DNA of 32,102 nucleotides from an uncultured bacterium (lineage in GTDB: Bacteria > Verrucomicrobiota > Kiritimatiellia > CAIKKV01 > CAIJXV01). The stretch lies in contig CAIJXV010000012.1 of NCBI GenBank assembly GCA_903824675.1, positions 1 to 32,102 on the forward strand, written 5' to 3'. A program made the translations under genes and the position numbers. This document shows, in pieces, positions 15,242-24,471 of this stretch (the first letter of the stretch is position 1; each line of letters starts with the position of its first letter). The notes under the pieces are model-generated. The model saw only the letters and a program-made list of their open reading frames with translations. It made no database searches and was not told the origin of the DNA.

Positions 15242-16606
15242 TTACAGCCTCGATCGCATCATGAAAACCCATTCGATTTGAACATAAAAGAAAATCAACG
15301 CAGCCATCAGGAATAAAAATTTCCGCCGACCGGATGGAAACCACCCCCCGTCCTTATCCGTCAAAGTGATCTTTTTTTGAAAAAATAACGCAGCCAAGAC
15401 CGCCAATAACGGGACGATCGGGAAATGGTATGTCGGATGGGAAAAAGATATCCAGTAGGGGCCGGCATAACTGGCGCCCAATAACAGAAGGAACAAGATG
15501 GTTTCCAACGGCGGGGAAGTTAAATGCAAACCGCACAGGTACCGAATCGCCGCCAGCATGATCACCCAGTAGAATAGCGCATCGCCGCCGATGACCAGCC
15601 AGCCCAAGACTTTGGGTACGGAATACGCTTTGATCAAGTAAGAACCCGTAAAGGTGTAAAAAGCGAAATAGTTGCGGATCCGGTTTGCGGTTCGAACCAA
15701 AAACAGATCCGGCCGCGTGACCATGTGGTTGAGCGCTGATTTTAAAAAGAGCTGGTCGTTTCCTTCCGGCGACTGACGGATAATATTCGCGACCATTTCC
15801 GTGTAGGCGGGCGGAACACCCGGTTCCCCTTTTTTATGCGAACCGAACCACCACGTTCGATATAAGGGCGTATAGGGATTATTCCCGAGAAAGAAGTTCT
15901 TGGAATTCGCCTCGTTGATCATGATCCACCGTCCGGTCATGGTGTGCGCCTTGAAAATCCAACCCCCCACCAACACGGAACCGATCAGGAATGGGGTCAA
16001 CGCAGTTCTCCAATTCCGTGTCTTGAAATACAGGTATCCGGGAATTAAAGCCAAAAGAGGAATCGTGCTCGCCCGCGTCAATACCAGTAAGGCCAGCATC
16101 AACCCCAACACGACGATGTGCCACCCTTTGGGTCGGGTGATGATTTGCAGGCTGAGATAGGCGATTCCCACCAAACACGTAGCCGTCGGCAATTGCGTCT
16201 GGGTATCAACCGAATGGAGGATAAACATGGGAAAGACCGAAAAAAACAGCACCGTCATGTTCGCCATCCGCGTCGAGGACAGATTCCGAATCAATAAAAA
16301 TATAAAGGCTGAAAAGAGCAGATAAAACAGCAGCATCGACACGCGCCCGACGACTTCCGAAGTTCCCAGAATCTGATAGAAGAAGGCCAGCCAACACGGA
16401 AGACCCGGAGGCCAGTAGGGAGAAAAGTTCTCTCCCCTCAAGAGTTGCAGGGCCACCTCATGATACGACAGCGCGTCATCGGCCAGCGGGAATCGGACAA
16501 ACATCATCAAAACGACCAGTCTGATGAGAAGGCCGAATCCAATGATGATGAAAGTTGTGGACCCCAAGTCCATCAACCGCCAAAGCTTCTGGATGAATAC
16601 TTTCAT
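15242..16606 (-). CDS. GT-C membrane glycosyltransferase (PMT/ArnT-like)
   Basis: A 454-aa polytopic membrane protein with about 10-12 hydrophobic segments. The first periplasmic loop has FPLADDALSYHEVA with the acidic pair expected near the first transmembrane segment of GT-C enzymes, and YWPPGLPCWLAF, a motif of the PMT_2/GT39-83 group. A soluble loop (about residues 220-290) precedes the last membrane block. Such enzymes transfer sugars from polyprenyl-phosphate donors outside the inner membrane, so it may add a side branch or modify the lipid anchor. The donor is unpredictable. No Shine-Dalgarno is evident. Confidence 0.85.
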   Translation of the reverse strand: MKVFIQKLWRLMDLGSTTFIIIGFGLLIRLVVLMMFVRFPLADDALSYHEVALQLLRGENFSPYWPPGLPCWLAFFYQILGTSEVVGRVSMLLFYLLFSAFIFLLIRNLSSTRMANMTVLFFSVFPMFILHSVDTQTQLPTATCLVGIAYLSLQIITRPKGWHIVVLGLMLALLVLTRASTIPLLALIPGYLYFKTRNWRTALTPFLIGSVLVGGWIFKAHTMTGRWIMINEANSKNFFLGNNPYTPLYRTWWFGSHKKGEPGVPPAYTEMVANIIRQSPEGNDQLFLKSALNHMVTRPDLFLVRTANRIRNYFAFYTFTGSYLIKAYSVPKVLGWLVIGGDALFYWVIMLAAIRYLCGLHLTSPPLETILFLLLLGASYAGPYWISFSHPTYHFPIVPLLAVLAALFFQKKITLTDKDGGWFPSGRRKFLFLMAALIFFYVQIEWVFMMRSRL

Positions 16607-16653
16607 ATTCGATCACCCGGTACAGAGAATTTCACGCCGCTGTGAACTAAGCC

Positions 16654-18009
16654 TTACTTCTCCAGCACCTCTTCGTACATCTTCACAATTTGGGGAACAA
16701 CCGCCTCTGGCGAAAACATCTGCTCTGCCCGTTCTCTCGCCTTTCTCTTCCGCCTTCCACTCTCCACCCCGTGCTCTTTGCCCTCCGCCCCCTGCTCTCT
16801 CCTCCATGCCTCTAACAACTCACCCAACCCTCCCGGCTTCGACAAATCCCCCACCCATCCTGAGTCTCCAAAGAACCACCGATTGACAGCCACATCATGC
16901 CCCATTCCCGGCACCCCACTGGCCAACGCTTCTAATTCCGCCATCGGACAGACCTCAAACAGGGAACACAACACATGCAGATCAAACCCGGCATAATAAT
17001 CCGGCATCTCTTCATAGGATACGTCGGCCAACATCCAGATCCGGGCCCGTGCGGGAGATCGTGCGATCTGATCGCGCAAAGCGGGCGTCTCCGGCGTAGT
17101 GGCTCCCAGAATGACCAAGGCATACGCCTCTGGATTTGGAACCGCAGCCGACCAGCGAGTAAATTCATCGATTAAATAATCCACCCGCTTATGCCCCGCT
17201 TTCAAGGCGGCAACACATCCGATCACTCGCGTCTCCGGCGCCAGATTCAGTCGCCTGCGCAAATTCCGCCGCGCTTCCCCGGCCCGCAAGGGGGTAAAGC
17301 GGGTGGTATCGACGAAATTAGGGATCATCCAGACCCGCACTCCCGGGTTTCGCTGGATCGTCTGCACGAATAACCGATCCAGCCATTTTACGGGTTGGTT
17401 TTTTGAAGGGGGTTGACGGTCAGACGTTTGTCCCGACGGTGACTTGGCTTCCTTAGCACCTTCGGTGCTGAGTTTTTGGGCGTGCGAGGGGCAGAGAACC
17501 GACTGCGATCGTTCGGCCATGGCGGGCGTTAATTCTTGAATATTTGAGTATCGGCTTAAATATTCGGGCGTCTCCTCCGTCCCATGAGCCAGAATAACCT
17601 GAGCCGGATGGCGTCCCTTCCGACGGGCCTTTTCCAGGAGCCAAGCCAGCTCCGGATCCTGGAGGTGCACGATATCAAACCGGCCGGTGCGCAGCGCGCG
17701 AATCAAACCCGGGGCAAACGTGGTCTGCTCCGTCTCATAAGCGGATCCGAATCCGTAACGCCAGCCGCCAAGCCGGGAGCAAAGCCAGGTCAGCCAGCGA
17801 TTGGCAACGGTTCCCCGTTTGAGGCAAAAAATGCCGACCGCATTAGGGAGAGTAATGGGATGAATCGGTCCGACGGCATGAAACAGGGTCACATCCAGAC
17901 CCGGGGCATGCCTGGCCTTCCGCGACAAAGCGTGCGCGAGCAATAGCGCACACGTTTCGATGCCGCGGGCAACATGCCCGAGTCCAGAACTGGCAATGGC
18001 AATACGCAT
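16654..18009 (-). CDS. Family 4 glycosyltransferase with two repeat-like insertions
   Basis: A 451-aa GT-B enzyme. N-terminus MRIAIASSGLGHVARGIE has a glycine-rich loop; HGTEETPEYL and MIPNFVDTTRF mark the interdomain region, and the EX7E motif is at 352-360 (FEVCPMAELE). Residues about 406-426 are a low-complexity Arg/Glu/Gly stretch encoded by repeat B at 16732-16799, set between EAWRRE and RAEQMF, which would otherwise join smoothly. A second possible insert (LSTEGAKEAKSPSGQ) lies near 17440-17475 and contains an AGCACCTTCGGTGCT palindrome. Both keep the frame open. The ends of the catalytic domains look intact. Confidence 0.88.
   Translation of the reverse strand: MRIAIASSGLGHVARGIETCALLLAHALSRKARHAPGLDVTLFHAVGPIHPITLPNAVGIFCLKRGTVANRWLTWLCSRLGGWRYGFGSAYETEQTTFAPGLIRALRTGRFDIVHLQDPELAWLLEKARRKGRHPAQVILAHGTEETPEYLSRYSNIQELTPAMAERSQSVLCPSHAQKLSTEGAKEAKSPSGQTSDRQPPSKNQPVKWLDRLFVQTIQRNPGVRVWMIPNFVDTTRFTPLRAGEARRNLRRRLNLAPETRVIGCVAALKAGHKRVDYLIDEFTRWSAAVPNPEAYALVILGATTPETPALRDQIARSPARARIWMLADVSYEEMPDYYAGFDLHVLCSLFEVCPMAELEALASGVPGMGHDVAVNRWFFGDSGWVGDLSKPGGLGELLEAWRREQGAEGKEHGVESGRRKRKARERAEQMFSPEAVVPQIVKMYEEVLEK
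16732..16799. repeat. Repeat B inside the GT4 gene
   Basis: A CTTCCGCCTTCCACTCTCC / GTGCTCTTTGCCCTCCGCC type stretch related to the B copy at 7384-7440. It lies in frame near the 3' end of the glycosyltransferase gene. Confidence 0.65.
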
Positions 18010-18061
18010 AAAAGGAAGAAAGAAACTGCAGGGTGTGTTTGATTGTTCGATGCCAGGGTGG

Positions 18062-19213
18062 CTATTTCAAAGCGCGTAAACACTCAAGATAGTTATCCGC
18101 CATCCGCTTTCGGGTAAATTCCGCCTCATAGCGGGCCATCAGAACCGCTCCGATTTCTTTCCCGTCGGCGATGGCCTTTTTTAAGGCCAAGGCGCACTCG
18201 TCCGGCCGATCCCCATCGACAACATACCGGGCTAGTTCCCCGGTCATCAGGCTGGGGACAATCCCTACATTCGTTGTTACCAAGGGGGTCCCATTACGGG
18301 CCGCTTCAACCAGGGGCATCCCGAACGATTCATACCGGGCCGGATGAAATACCACCGCCGCAGTTTGATAGGCTCGTTCCATTTCATCCGCGCTCAGTCT
18401 GGATTCGATCTTCACCTCAATACCCGTCGGCCACCCCCGCTCCACTCCCAGCAGGCGGGAGGTTTGTTCGCATTGATTGGTAATCACGCGAAAACAAGCG
18501 GCTTCACCGCTCCGTGCAAACGCTTCCATGGTCGGCCGAATCCGGTCAAAACCCTTGCGCAAGTCAGCCGTTCCGATAATCAACACGATGGGTTTTCCGC
18601 CGCTTACGTCAGGGTGCTGCATCCCGGGTATCGGATTACCGATCCCATGCGGTACGACATCAATCCGTCCGGGAATCCGATGGTCATGCCTTAACGATTC
18701 CGCGTGCGCCGGGGAATGGGTGACCACCCAGGGTGCAAGGGTGAACGAGCGGCGTTCCCGGTTCAGGCGACACTTTTCACGCCAACCCACCTGGACACCC
18801 TTAAATCGGATCATTTGTGCCAACGTGGTATGCGCCCGAAGCAGGACTTTTTGGGGGAAGTCCTGCTGGCATCCGATCGCAATGCCTTCTTCGCTCTCGA
18901 TTTCAATCCAATCGTAGGGACGTTCGGCATTCAATTGCCGCACCAGATGTCGCAAACGAAACTCATCGCGAGAATCCGGCACCAACCGTTCGATGATCGG
19001 CCAGTAAGAATGCCGGAGGAGATGGACGGTTACGCCTTCAATCTCTTGCCGGACAGGAACCGCATGGGGGTCGTCCTGCCAGACAATCACCTCGCACGAG
19101 TGATTCCGGGCCATCAACCCCTGGCAGATTTCATATAAATAGGTCCCGATCCCTGAACCGGAAGAAGCACCTTTCACCCCGGGATATCCCTGGCCGATGA
19201 ATAAAAATTTCAC
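18062..19213 (-). CDS. Family 4 glycosyltransferase (GT-B)
   Basis: A 383-aa GT4 enzyme with a GTG start (19211-19213) and a good AAGGTG ribosome binding site 5-6 nt upstream. The N-terminal GQGYPGVKGASSGSGIGTYL is the acceptor-domain glycine loop. IIGTADLRKGFDR begins the donor domain, and ARYESFGMPLVEAARNG holds the EX7E pair (E295, E303). It shows no internal repeat insertion, unlike its neighbour. The role is transfer of one sugar during glycan assembly; linkage is not predictable. Confidence 0.9.
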   Translation of the reverse strand: MKFLFIGQGYPGVKGASSGSGIGTYLYEICQGLMARNHSCEVIVWQDDPHAVPVRQEIEGVTVHLLRHSYWPIIERLVPDSRDEFRLRHLVRQLNAERPYDWIEIESEEGIAIGCQQDFPQKVLLRAHTTLAQMIRFKGVQVGWREKCRLNRERRSFTLAPWVVTHSPAHAESLRHDHRIPGRIDVVPHGIGNPIPGMQHPDVSGGKPIVLIIGTADLRKGFDRIRPTMEAFARSGEAACFRVITNQCEQTSRLLGVERGWPTGIEVKIESRLSADEMERAYQTAAVVFHPARYESFGMPLVEAARNGTPLVTTNVGIVPSLMTGELARYVVDGDRPDECALALKKAIADGKEIGAVLMARYEAEFTRKRMADNYLECLRALK

Positions 19214-19787
19214 AACAACACCTTTTTAAACAAGAGGAACTCATTATTGATGGGAAAAAGATTCACCACGGAGTCACCGAGCCGCTGAGTTGACCGTCAG
19301 GACAGATGGACCCGAAGAATCGGACTTAAAACAAACGCTGGACGGGTCATTCCGCAGCCCTGTGCGGAATGGCACGGCCGGCCTTCACTTTGAGAACAAG
19401 CTTCTGACCTCAGTGGAACTCTGCGAGATCCTCCCCGCTTGGTGAAGATAAGCTAGAGATATTGCACGCAGAGTCACGCCAGGTTTAGATCAAGTTAAGA
19501 CCAGAGTCTAAGCCGGGCCCTTCTTCGTCCCGCAAGGCGGGACTACACAGGGTAAACCGTGCGATTCCGCGTGGAGGCGAAATCCCCCATCCGGCGTTCA
19601 CATGAAGTCAAGTTGCCTCCTAAACCAAGCGGCGGATGGGTCATTTCATCGTTTCGACGAAATGGCACATCCGTTCCCCCCTCTGCGAACAAACATCTGA
19701 ACTTGGCGAACCTCTGCGAGAGATTCCCGCCTGTGGGCCGACGAAACGTCAGATGTAGCACGCAGAGGCACACTTGGCCAGAACGAT
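19214..19787. repeat. Gene-free stretch of inverted repeat E units with GxxExxY remnant
   Basis: About 570 bp. Bases 19262-19295 are a CACCACGGAGTCACCGAG simple repeat related to the 31.3-31.7 kb repeats. From 19303 on, E modules run opposite to the 8.5-12.4 kb copies: GxxExxY tail (19303-19329), E2 (19330-19378), E1 (19424-19477), E4/E3 (19525-19590), E2 (19625-19675), E1 (19710-19770). The last unit runs into the stop codon of the GT2 gene at 19788. Confidence 0.82.
19303..19329 (+). pseudogene. 3' remnant of a GxxExxY gene joined to repeat E
   Basis: AGATGGACCCGAAGAATCGG followed by ACTTAAAACAAAC matches, in reverse complement, the last codons and stop of the intact GxxExxY gene (9052-9085) and the first bases of the E2 module beyond it. 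The upstream part of the gene is absent. The same gene/repeat junction thus occurs at two loci in opposite orientation. Confidence 0.85.
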
Positions 19788-20780
19788 TCAGTTGGGGTTC
19801 TTTCCCGAGGTGGCCGGACGCGTTCCTGTGGCAGGATTTGCTCTTTGTGTTGCCCGATACTCGACGATCTGCCCCCAAGTCACGGCCATTTGGCATTCAG
19901 CCGGGACCCAAAGTTTCGAGCCGCAGAACAGGCGGGTGAGTATGAATCTAATCGACGTGGAAACCAGGAGACGCCATAGATATCGGGGCGCACCCAGGAT
20001 CTGATGGGTCGCAGAGCGGGACGGATTCAACCGGACCAGCGCCATTCCAGCACCCATATAAAATTTTCGCAGATATTTTTCGGAGTAGCGGCTGGCCACA
20101 TGCAGATGCCGAATCATGGCACCGGGAACATAAACCCCCTGCCAACCGTCTCCCACGAGTTGACGGACAAATTCCGTATCTTCAAGCCCAACCCGATACC
20201 CCCGTTTTGCATCTTGTTCCAACAATCCGACGGTTTCTGAAAAACGGTTGGCGGAGCCGAAGGCGGATCGCGGATAGGCCGAGTTCCCCCCGGCAAAAGG
20301 CTCGCCTGCCGCAATGTCCGCCTTCTTTTCTTGATCCCCCCAATCCAAATGTGGAAACAGGACGGTCAACGTTGACAAGTTCTGACTCACCCAACGCGGC
20401 GGCGGTTTTTCCCACAGAGGCAACACCCGCCCTCCGAAAAACACTTTTCCGGGATACCGCTGATGGGCATCCCATAGGGCAAACAACCATTGCCGGTCCA
20501 CCCGGACATCGTCATCCGTGAATATGAGGAATTCGCCCCGGGCGGTTTGTACCCCGCTATTCAAGGCGAAACTTTTACCCTGTCTTTTTTCAAAGAGGTA
20601 ACGCAGGGGCAGTTTGGCTTGATGCTCCAGGCAGATTTGTCGAGTTGAATCGGAAGAGTTATTATCAACCACCACTACTTCCCATTCAAGGCCCGCGGGG
20701 AGAATCAGTTCACTTAAAGACCCCAGGGTTCGACTGAGCTCACGGCTTCGGTTATAGGTGCAGATGATAATACTAACCAT
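19788..20780 (-). CDS. Family 2 glycosyltransferase
   Basis: A 330-aa GT2 enzyme. It starts MVSIIICTYNRSREL and has VVVDNNSSDST, GKSFALNSGVQTARGEF and the metal-binding IFTDDDVRVD. Further on are FAGGNSAYPR and GLEDTEFVRQL, whose Glu-Asp is the expected catalytic-base region. The C-terminus is Arg-rich and hydrophobic (about 265-300). The stop codon lies at the edge of an E repeat, so the last ~15 residues (ATGTRPATSGKNPN) may have been altered by the insertion. Confidence 0.9.
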   Translation of the reverse strand: MVSIIICTYNRSRELSRTLGSLSELILPAGLEWEVVVVDNNSSDSTRQICLEHQAKLPLRYLFEKRQGKSFALNSGVQTARGEFLIFTDDDVRVDRQWLFALWDAHQRYPGKVFFGGRVLPLWEKPPPRWVSQNLSTLTVLFPHLDWGDQEKKADIAAGEPFAGGNSAYPRSAFGSANRFSETVGLLEQDAKRGYRVGLEDTEFVRQLVGDGWQGVYVPGAMIRHLHVASRYSEKYLRKFYMGAGMALVRLNPSRSATHQILGAPRYLWRLLVSTSIRFILTRLFCGSKLWVPAECQMAVTWGQIVEYRATQRANPATGTRPATSGKNPN

Positions 20781-20800
20781 CGTAGACCGTACTTCGCTGA

Positions 20801-21739
20801 CTACTCAAGTCCCATTTCATGTACCATCTGCCAAGCTCTGTGTTCTGCCCGGCGGATGACCAGCATTTCTCTTCGACTGAAATGGTCAACGCGTAACCAT
20901 TCACGCCAAAACAGGATCCAGCCCAGTGGCCCAAGGCGGTGTATCGGGTTGGTTTGACGGGTTTCCGGTCGGAGTTGATTCAACAATACTGATGAAATGA
21001 CAATGGCTTCTCGCAAGCGCAAAACATACTCTTCGGTTAATTTAGTCGCAGCCACGAGATGAGTCATTTGCAAGCAGACAAAGCGGGCCGTGCCAAATCC
21101 AAGATCCATGGCGCAATACGCCATGTCTCCATCTTCGCCAGAAGTTAATGCTTTACCGCGTCGACCCAACGTCCGATGATTTGGATCCAAACATTTTTGT
21201 GCAAAAAACTCCGCAACTTTCCGGCGCATGCAAATGCCGGTTCCACCCGGAGTCGCCTCCGACCAGCAGTAGGCGTTCGACCAACTGTCTCGTTTGAGAG
21301 GACGGTCTCCCAGCAAATGACGATAGCGATCAATCCAAGGCGGCAGAACACCCTCGAATTCAGCATTGATGGATCCGCCCCAAGCACCGATTGTTGGCCA
21401 TTGGTCGCCGATATCTTTCGCGTTTTTGAGATAATCATTGGCTAGAATCGTATCATCATCCACAAACATGATAACTGGGCCTTGGGCTTCATGTATACCG
21501 CACAACCTTGCCAAGGTAAGCCCTAATTCATTTTCCAGGACAACTCGGGCAAAGGGATGCCAAGCTAAATTGACGCGGTCAATCAGGGGCTGGTCTGACG
21601 CATTGTCCACCAAGATTAATTCCCATTCCGCGTGTGGCAAGGTTTGCGCCTGTAACCCAACCAGTGTACGCTGAAGAAAATCCATCCGCGGATTATGCGT
21701 ATTTAGAATGACTGATAATGATGGTTTTAGGGTGTTCAT
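20801..21739 (-). CDS. Family 2 glycosyltransferase
   Basis: A 312-aa GT2 enzyme: LSVILNTHNPRMDFL, LILVDNASDQP, ELGLTLARLCGI, the DxD motif MFVDDDTILAND, PGGTGICMRR and GEDGDMAYCAMD. Similar in layout to the adjacent 330-aa enzyme, but too diverged to be a recent duplicate. The start overlaps the stop of the preceding GT2 gene by 4 nt (ATGA), and the next gene follows after 20 bp, so three GT2 genes form a compact group. Confidence 0.9.
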   Translation of the reverse strand: MNTLKPSLSVILNTHNPRMDFLQRTLVGLQAQTLPHAEWELILVDNASDQPLIDRVNLAWHPFARVVLENELGLTLARLCGIHEAQGPVIMFVDDDTILANDYLKNAKDIGDQWPTIGAWGGSINAEFEGVLPPWIDRYRHLLGDRPLKRDSWSNAYCWSEATPGGTGICMRRKVAEFFAQKCLDPNHRTLGRRGKALTSGEDGDMAYCAMDLGFGTARFVCLQMTHLVAATKLTEEYVLRLREAIVISSVLLNQLRPETRQTNPIHRLGPLGWILFWREWLRVDHFSRREMLVIRRAEHRAWQMVHEMGLE

Positions 21740-22623
21740 TGCTTTGACCCATGCGCGAGTTGATTAATCCAAGCATTTAAACTATGCGGTTTATACGCGA
21801 TCGAGAGGATATAATGGAAAAGACCTTGCCCGATTTTTTTTTGATGACTTTTGTTAATTGCCAACCGGGCATGTAACCGGCTGATATGCTCATGGTATAT
21901 CCAGCCTTCCCGCCGGCCGAATACGGTGGGATATTTGTTATGAATTTCATTGTACACATTTAATTCGGCCTGGAGCATTCGGTCTTCATTAGAACTGGCA
22001 TTTTCTCCATGTCGTCGATATGAACCCAAGATTGCATTCACATACCGAAATCGATAACCCGCCGCCGCCAGACTCAACCAAAGAGCCCAATCCTCTGCTG
22101 GTGGGCATTTTGTATTGAACCCTCCGACCGCATTTATCGCCGTGCGCCGAACCATCACGGTTAGCAAAAAGAGCCAATTTCCTTCTAAAAGGTCGACAAA
22201 GGTAAGGTTGGCTATTTTGGGGCCTTCCTGCATGGATTCTTTTTGAATGGCTCCCTTTTCGTCGATGATCCGTGCGTTCGAGTGAATAATATCGGCTTCC
22301 GTCTCACCCTTGTTAAGCTGGACCGCCAGTTTGTCGGGATCCCAAACGTCATCGGCATCCAGAAAAGCAATCCATTCGCCCGTAGCGACGGCAATCCCGC
22401 GATTTCGGGCCGCCGAAACTCCGGTTGGCTTGGTATTCTCAATTACCCGGATTCGATCCCCGTACCCGGAAAGGATGGATCCGGTTGCATCCGTCGACCC
22501 ATCATTAATACAAATGACTTCAATGGGGCGATAGGTCTGGGCCAGCACGCTGTCAATTGCGGCATTAAGATATTTCGCCGCATTTCGCACCGGAATGATG
22601 ACACTAATAAGCGGAGTTGTCAT
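21736..22623 (-). CDS. Family 2 glycosyltransferase
   Basis: A 295-aa GT2 enzyme: ISVIIPVRNAAKYLNAAIDS, VICINDGSTDAT, VSAARNRGIA, the DxD motif AFLDADDVWDPDKL and PPAEDWALWLSLAA. The C-terminal ~60 residues are helical and basic. It contains the same DADDxW element as the 352-aa GT2 at 13901-14959, but lacks that protein's repeat insertion and so shows the undisturbed family layout. Confidence 0.9.
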   Translation of the reverse strand: MTTPLISVIIPVRNAAKYLNAAIDSVLAQTYRPIEVICINDGSTDATGSILSGYGDRIRVIENTKPTGVSAARNRGIAVATGEWIAFLDADDVWDPDKLAVQLNKGETEADIIHSNARIIDEKGAIQKESMQEGPKIANLTFVDLLEGNWLFLLTVMVRRTAINAVGGFNTKCPPAEDWALWLSLAAAGYRFRYVNAILGSYRRHGENASSNEDRMLQAELNVYNEIHNKYPTVFGRREGWIYHEHISRLHARLAINKSHQKKIGQGLFHYILSIAYKPHSLNAWINQLAHGSKQ

Positions 22624-22695
22624 CGGCTTTCATTTCTTTATAAATTCGGTACGTGTGTTTTCCGTGTTCCCACCCGGTATTAGACGATTCCAGGT

Positions 22696-24000
22696 TTAAT
22701 ACCGCTCGAAATCAAATCGCAACGCTTCCATTATTAGTTTGCTGCTGCCGCCTTTTTGCATACCTAAAAGTTGTTCTTTTAGTTTCATTCGTGTTTGCTG
22801 CAAGGGGTCGTCCCCGGCCAAAAGCATCTTCAATGTATTTGCCAATTCGGACTTATTACGAACCCAATAAAATCCGCTCGATAGGTGGCGCCATAGGTCG
22901 TTAAAATGATCGACTCGATGCGTATAGATAATCGGTTTTCCGATTACGATGTACTCCATAAGCAGGGAAGAGACATCGGAGATCAAAATATCACTGGTTA
23001 AAAATGAATTCTCATAGCCTCCTGTTTTATCAATAACCATGTTGGGCGTTTGAGCATAATGGAGTTCCATTTCGGACAGCTCTTCTTTTGTCATTTCACC
23101 GGTTTTAAGAAAATTTTGAAAACACAGCGGATGCGGGCGCAAAGCGAAGTCCACCTCGGCATGCTCGGCACAGAATGCTTCAAAATACCCCTTATAATCG
23201 AAGAAATGACAATTTCCTTCCCCGGTATTCCATCGGGGTGTCCAAAGGATCCGCTTGATTTTGGGGTCCACCCCCCGTCGCCAGACACTCGCCTGAGGAA
23301 AGGGCGCATTTGCCAGATACTCAAGCTTTGGATTCCCCACGCCCACAATATGGTCAAGGTCAAGCCACGGTTCTCCGTTAAACTTCTCCTTCAACATCAT
23401 TCGCGTGTCTGTGTTTTCTGTAAATATCAAATGAGTAAATTTCAAGAAACCAGGTGGGTGAACAACGGCATGAATATGTCCCTTTAGAATACAGGTTGCG
23501 TAGGGAATGTAGCAAACTCGAGCAATTAGCGACACGTATTCGGCTGACCACATGCGAGGAAACAATTCGTAGGGATTCTGAAAAAAGACATAATCCGGTT
23601 GAAGGACTGCGGGGTTGACCCACTTGTTTTGTTCAGGGCTGTAACCCTGAATCGCCTCAATTCCCTTCGCTTGTAAAAAATCAAGCATGCCCGCATCTTT
23701 GAATTGCCCTTTCGGCAGACTGCTGTGATTATAAGGCATGGCAACAACGTTTACGCTAAAACCGGAATCTTCTTTCAATGTCCGATAAAGTGATTCAAAC
23801 ATGTTCCAAAAAGACGGCTCATGGCAGACCAGCAGTACCGTAATTGTTTTTTTTTGCGAGCGCTTCACCATCGCCCGTGTTATTAAACCGGCCTCGGCGG
23901 TCAGCCGGATCATCTGTTCCTGCTGACCCAGATCATGCATGGCCGGAGTTAATGCACGCAATCGTGCTTTACGCAACATATTGATGATAGCGTTCTTCAT
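22696..24000 (-). CDS. CDP-glycerol glycerophosphotransferase-like protein (TagB/TagF family)
   Basis: A 434-aa protein with the Glyphos_transf layout. After an N-terminal helical region comes VLLVCHEPSFWNMFESLY. The middle has RILWTPRWNTGEG and LRPHPLCFQ, the conserved RxHP of the family. Near the C-terminus is ILISDVSSLLMEYIVIGKPIIYTH, matching the D-x-SS...KP-I signature. Homologues transfer glycerol phosphate from CDP-glycerol in teichoic acids and in some Gram-negative glycans. It follows a TagD-type cytidylyltransferase by 48 bp, so donor synthesis and transfer appear coupled. No repeat insertion is seen. Confidence 0.85.
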   Translation of the reverse strand: MKNAIINMLRKARLRALTPAMHDLGQQEQMIRLTAEAGLITRAMVKRSQKKTITVLLVCHEPSFWNMFESLYRTLKEDSGFSVNVVAMPYNHSSLPKGQFKDAGMLDFLQAKGIEAIQGYSPEQNKWVNPAVLQPDYVFFQNPYELFPRMWSAEYVSLIARVCYIPYATCILKGHIHAVVHPPGFLKFTHLIFTENTDTRMMLKEKFNGEPWLDLDHIVGVGNPKLEYLANAPFPQASVWRRGVDPKIKRILWTPRWNTGEGNCHFFDYKGYFEAFCAEHAEVDFALRPHPLCFQNFLKTGEMTKEELSEMELHYAQTPNMVIDKTGGYENSFLTSDILISDVSSLLMEYIVIGKPIIYTHRVDHFNDLWRHLSSGFYWVRNKSELANTLKMLLAGDDPLQQTRMKLKEQLLGMQKGGSSKLIMEALRFDFERY

Positions 24001-24048
24001 GTCGAATTGGTTAACCTATGCCGGTTATACTCTCATTTATCGGCAAAA

Positions 24049-24471
24049 TTACTGGGCTTCTCTCCGCAGTCGGATTAACGTATCGTTTACCAAAGTCGAA
24101 GAGGTCCCTTTTGTGTATGGGAAATAAATAATTCGGACATTAACCTCGGCAAACTGCTTTTCCAGTTCTTTCCACTTATCCGTCTGATACCAATCGTCCC
24201 CGACAAAAAGGACATCAAAATGGATTTTCCGCCACATTTCTATTTTATCCATGGTCTCCTGGGGAATAACCGCGTCGACGTATTTGATGCTGCGAACGAT
24301 TTCCATTCGTTCCGGGAAAGGGATGACTGCGGTTTTAAGTTTATAAGACACAAGCTCGTCAGTGGTCACACCCACAATGAGCTTGTCACACATTCCTTTT
24401 GCGTTTCGCAACAAGTTCAGGTGACCGATATGAAACAGATCGTAGACACCGCTGGTATAGCCGATGATCAT
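24049..24471 (-). CDS. tagD: TagD-type glycerol-3-phosphate cytidylyltransferase
   Basis: A 140-aa nucleotidyltransferase. GVYDLFHIGHLNLL holds the HIGH motif (14-17); VGVTTDEL, PFPERMEIVRSIKYVD and FVGDDWYQTDKW follow, and YTKGTSSTLVND replaces the usual RTEGISTT. The expected reaction is CTP + glycerol-3-phosphate to CDP-glycerol; another polyol phosphate is possible. The start at 24471 has AAAGGAG 8 nt upstream and overlaps the DUF362 stop by 4 nt, so the longer frame is rejected. Confidence 0.88.
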   Translation of the reverse strand: MIIGYTSGVYDLFHIGHLNLLRNAKGMCDKLIVGVTTDELVSYKLKTAVIPFPERMEIVRSIKYVDAVIPQETMDKIEMWRKIHFDVLFVGDDWYQTDKWKELEKQFAEVNVRIIYFPYTKGTSSTLVNDTLIRLRREAQ

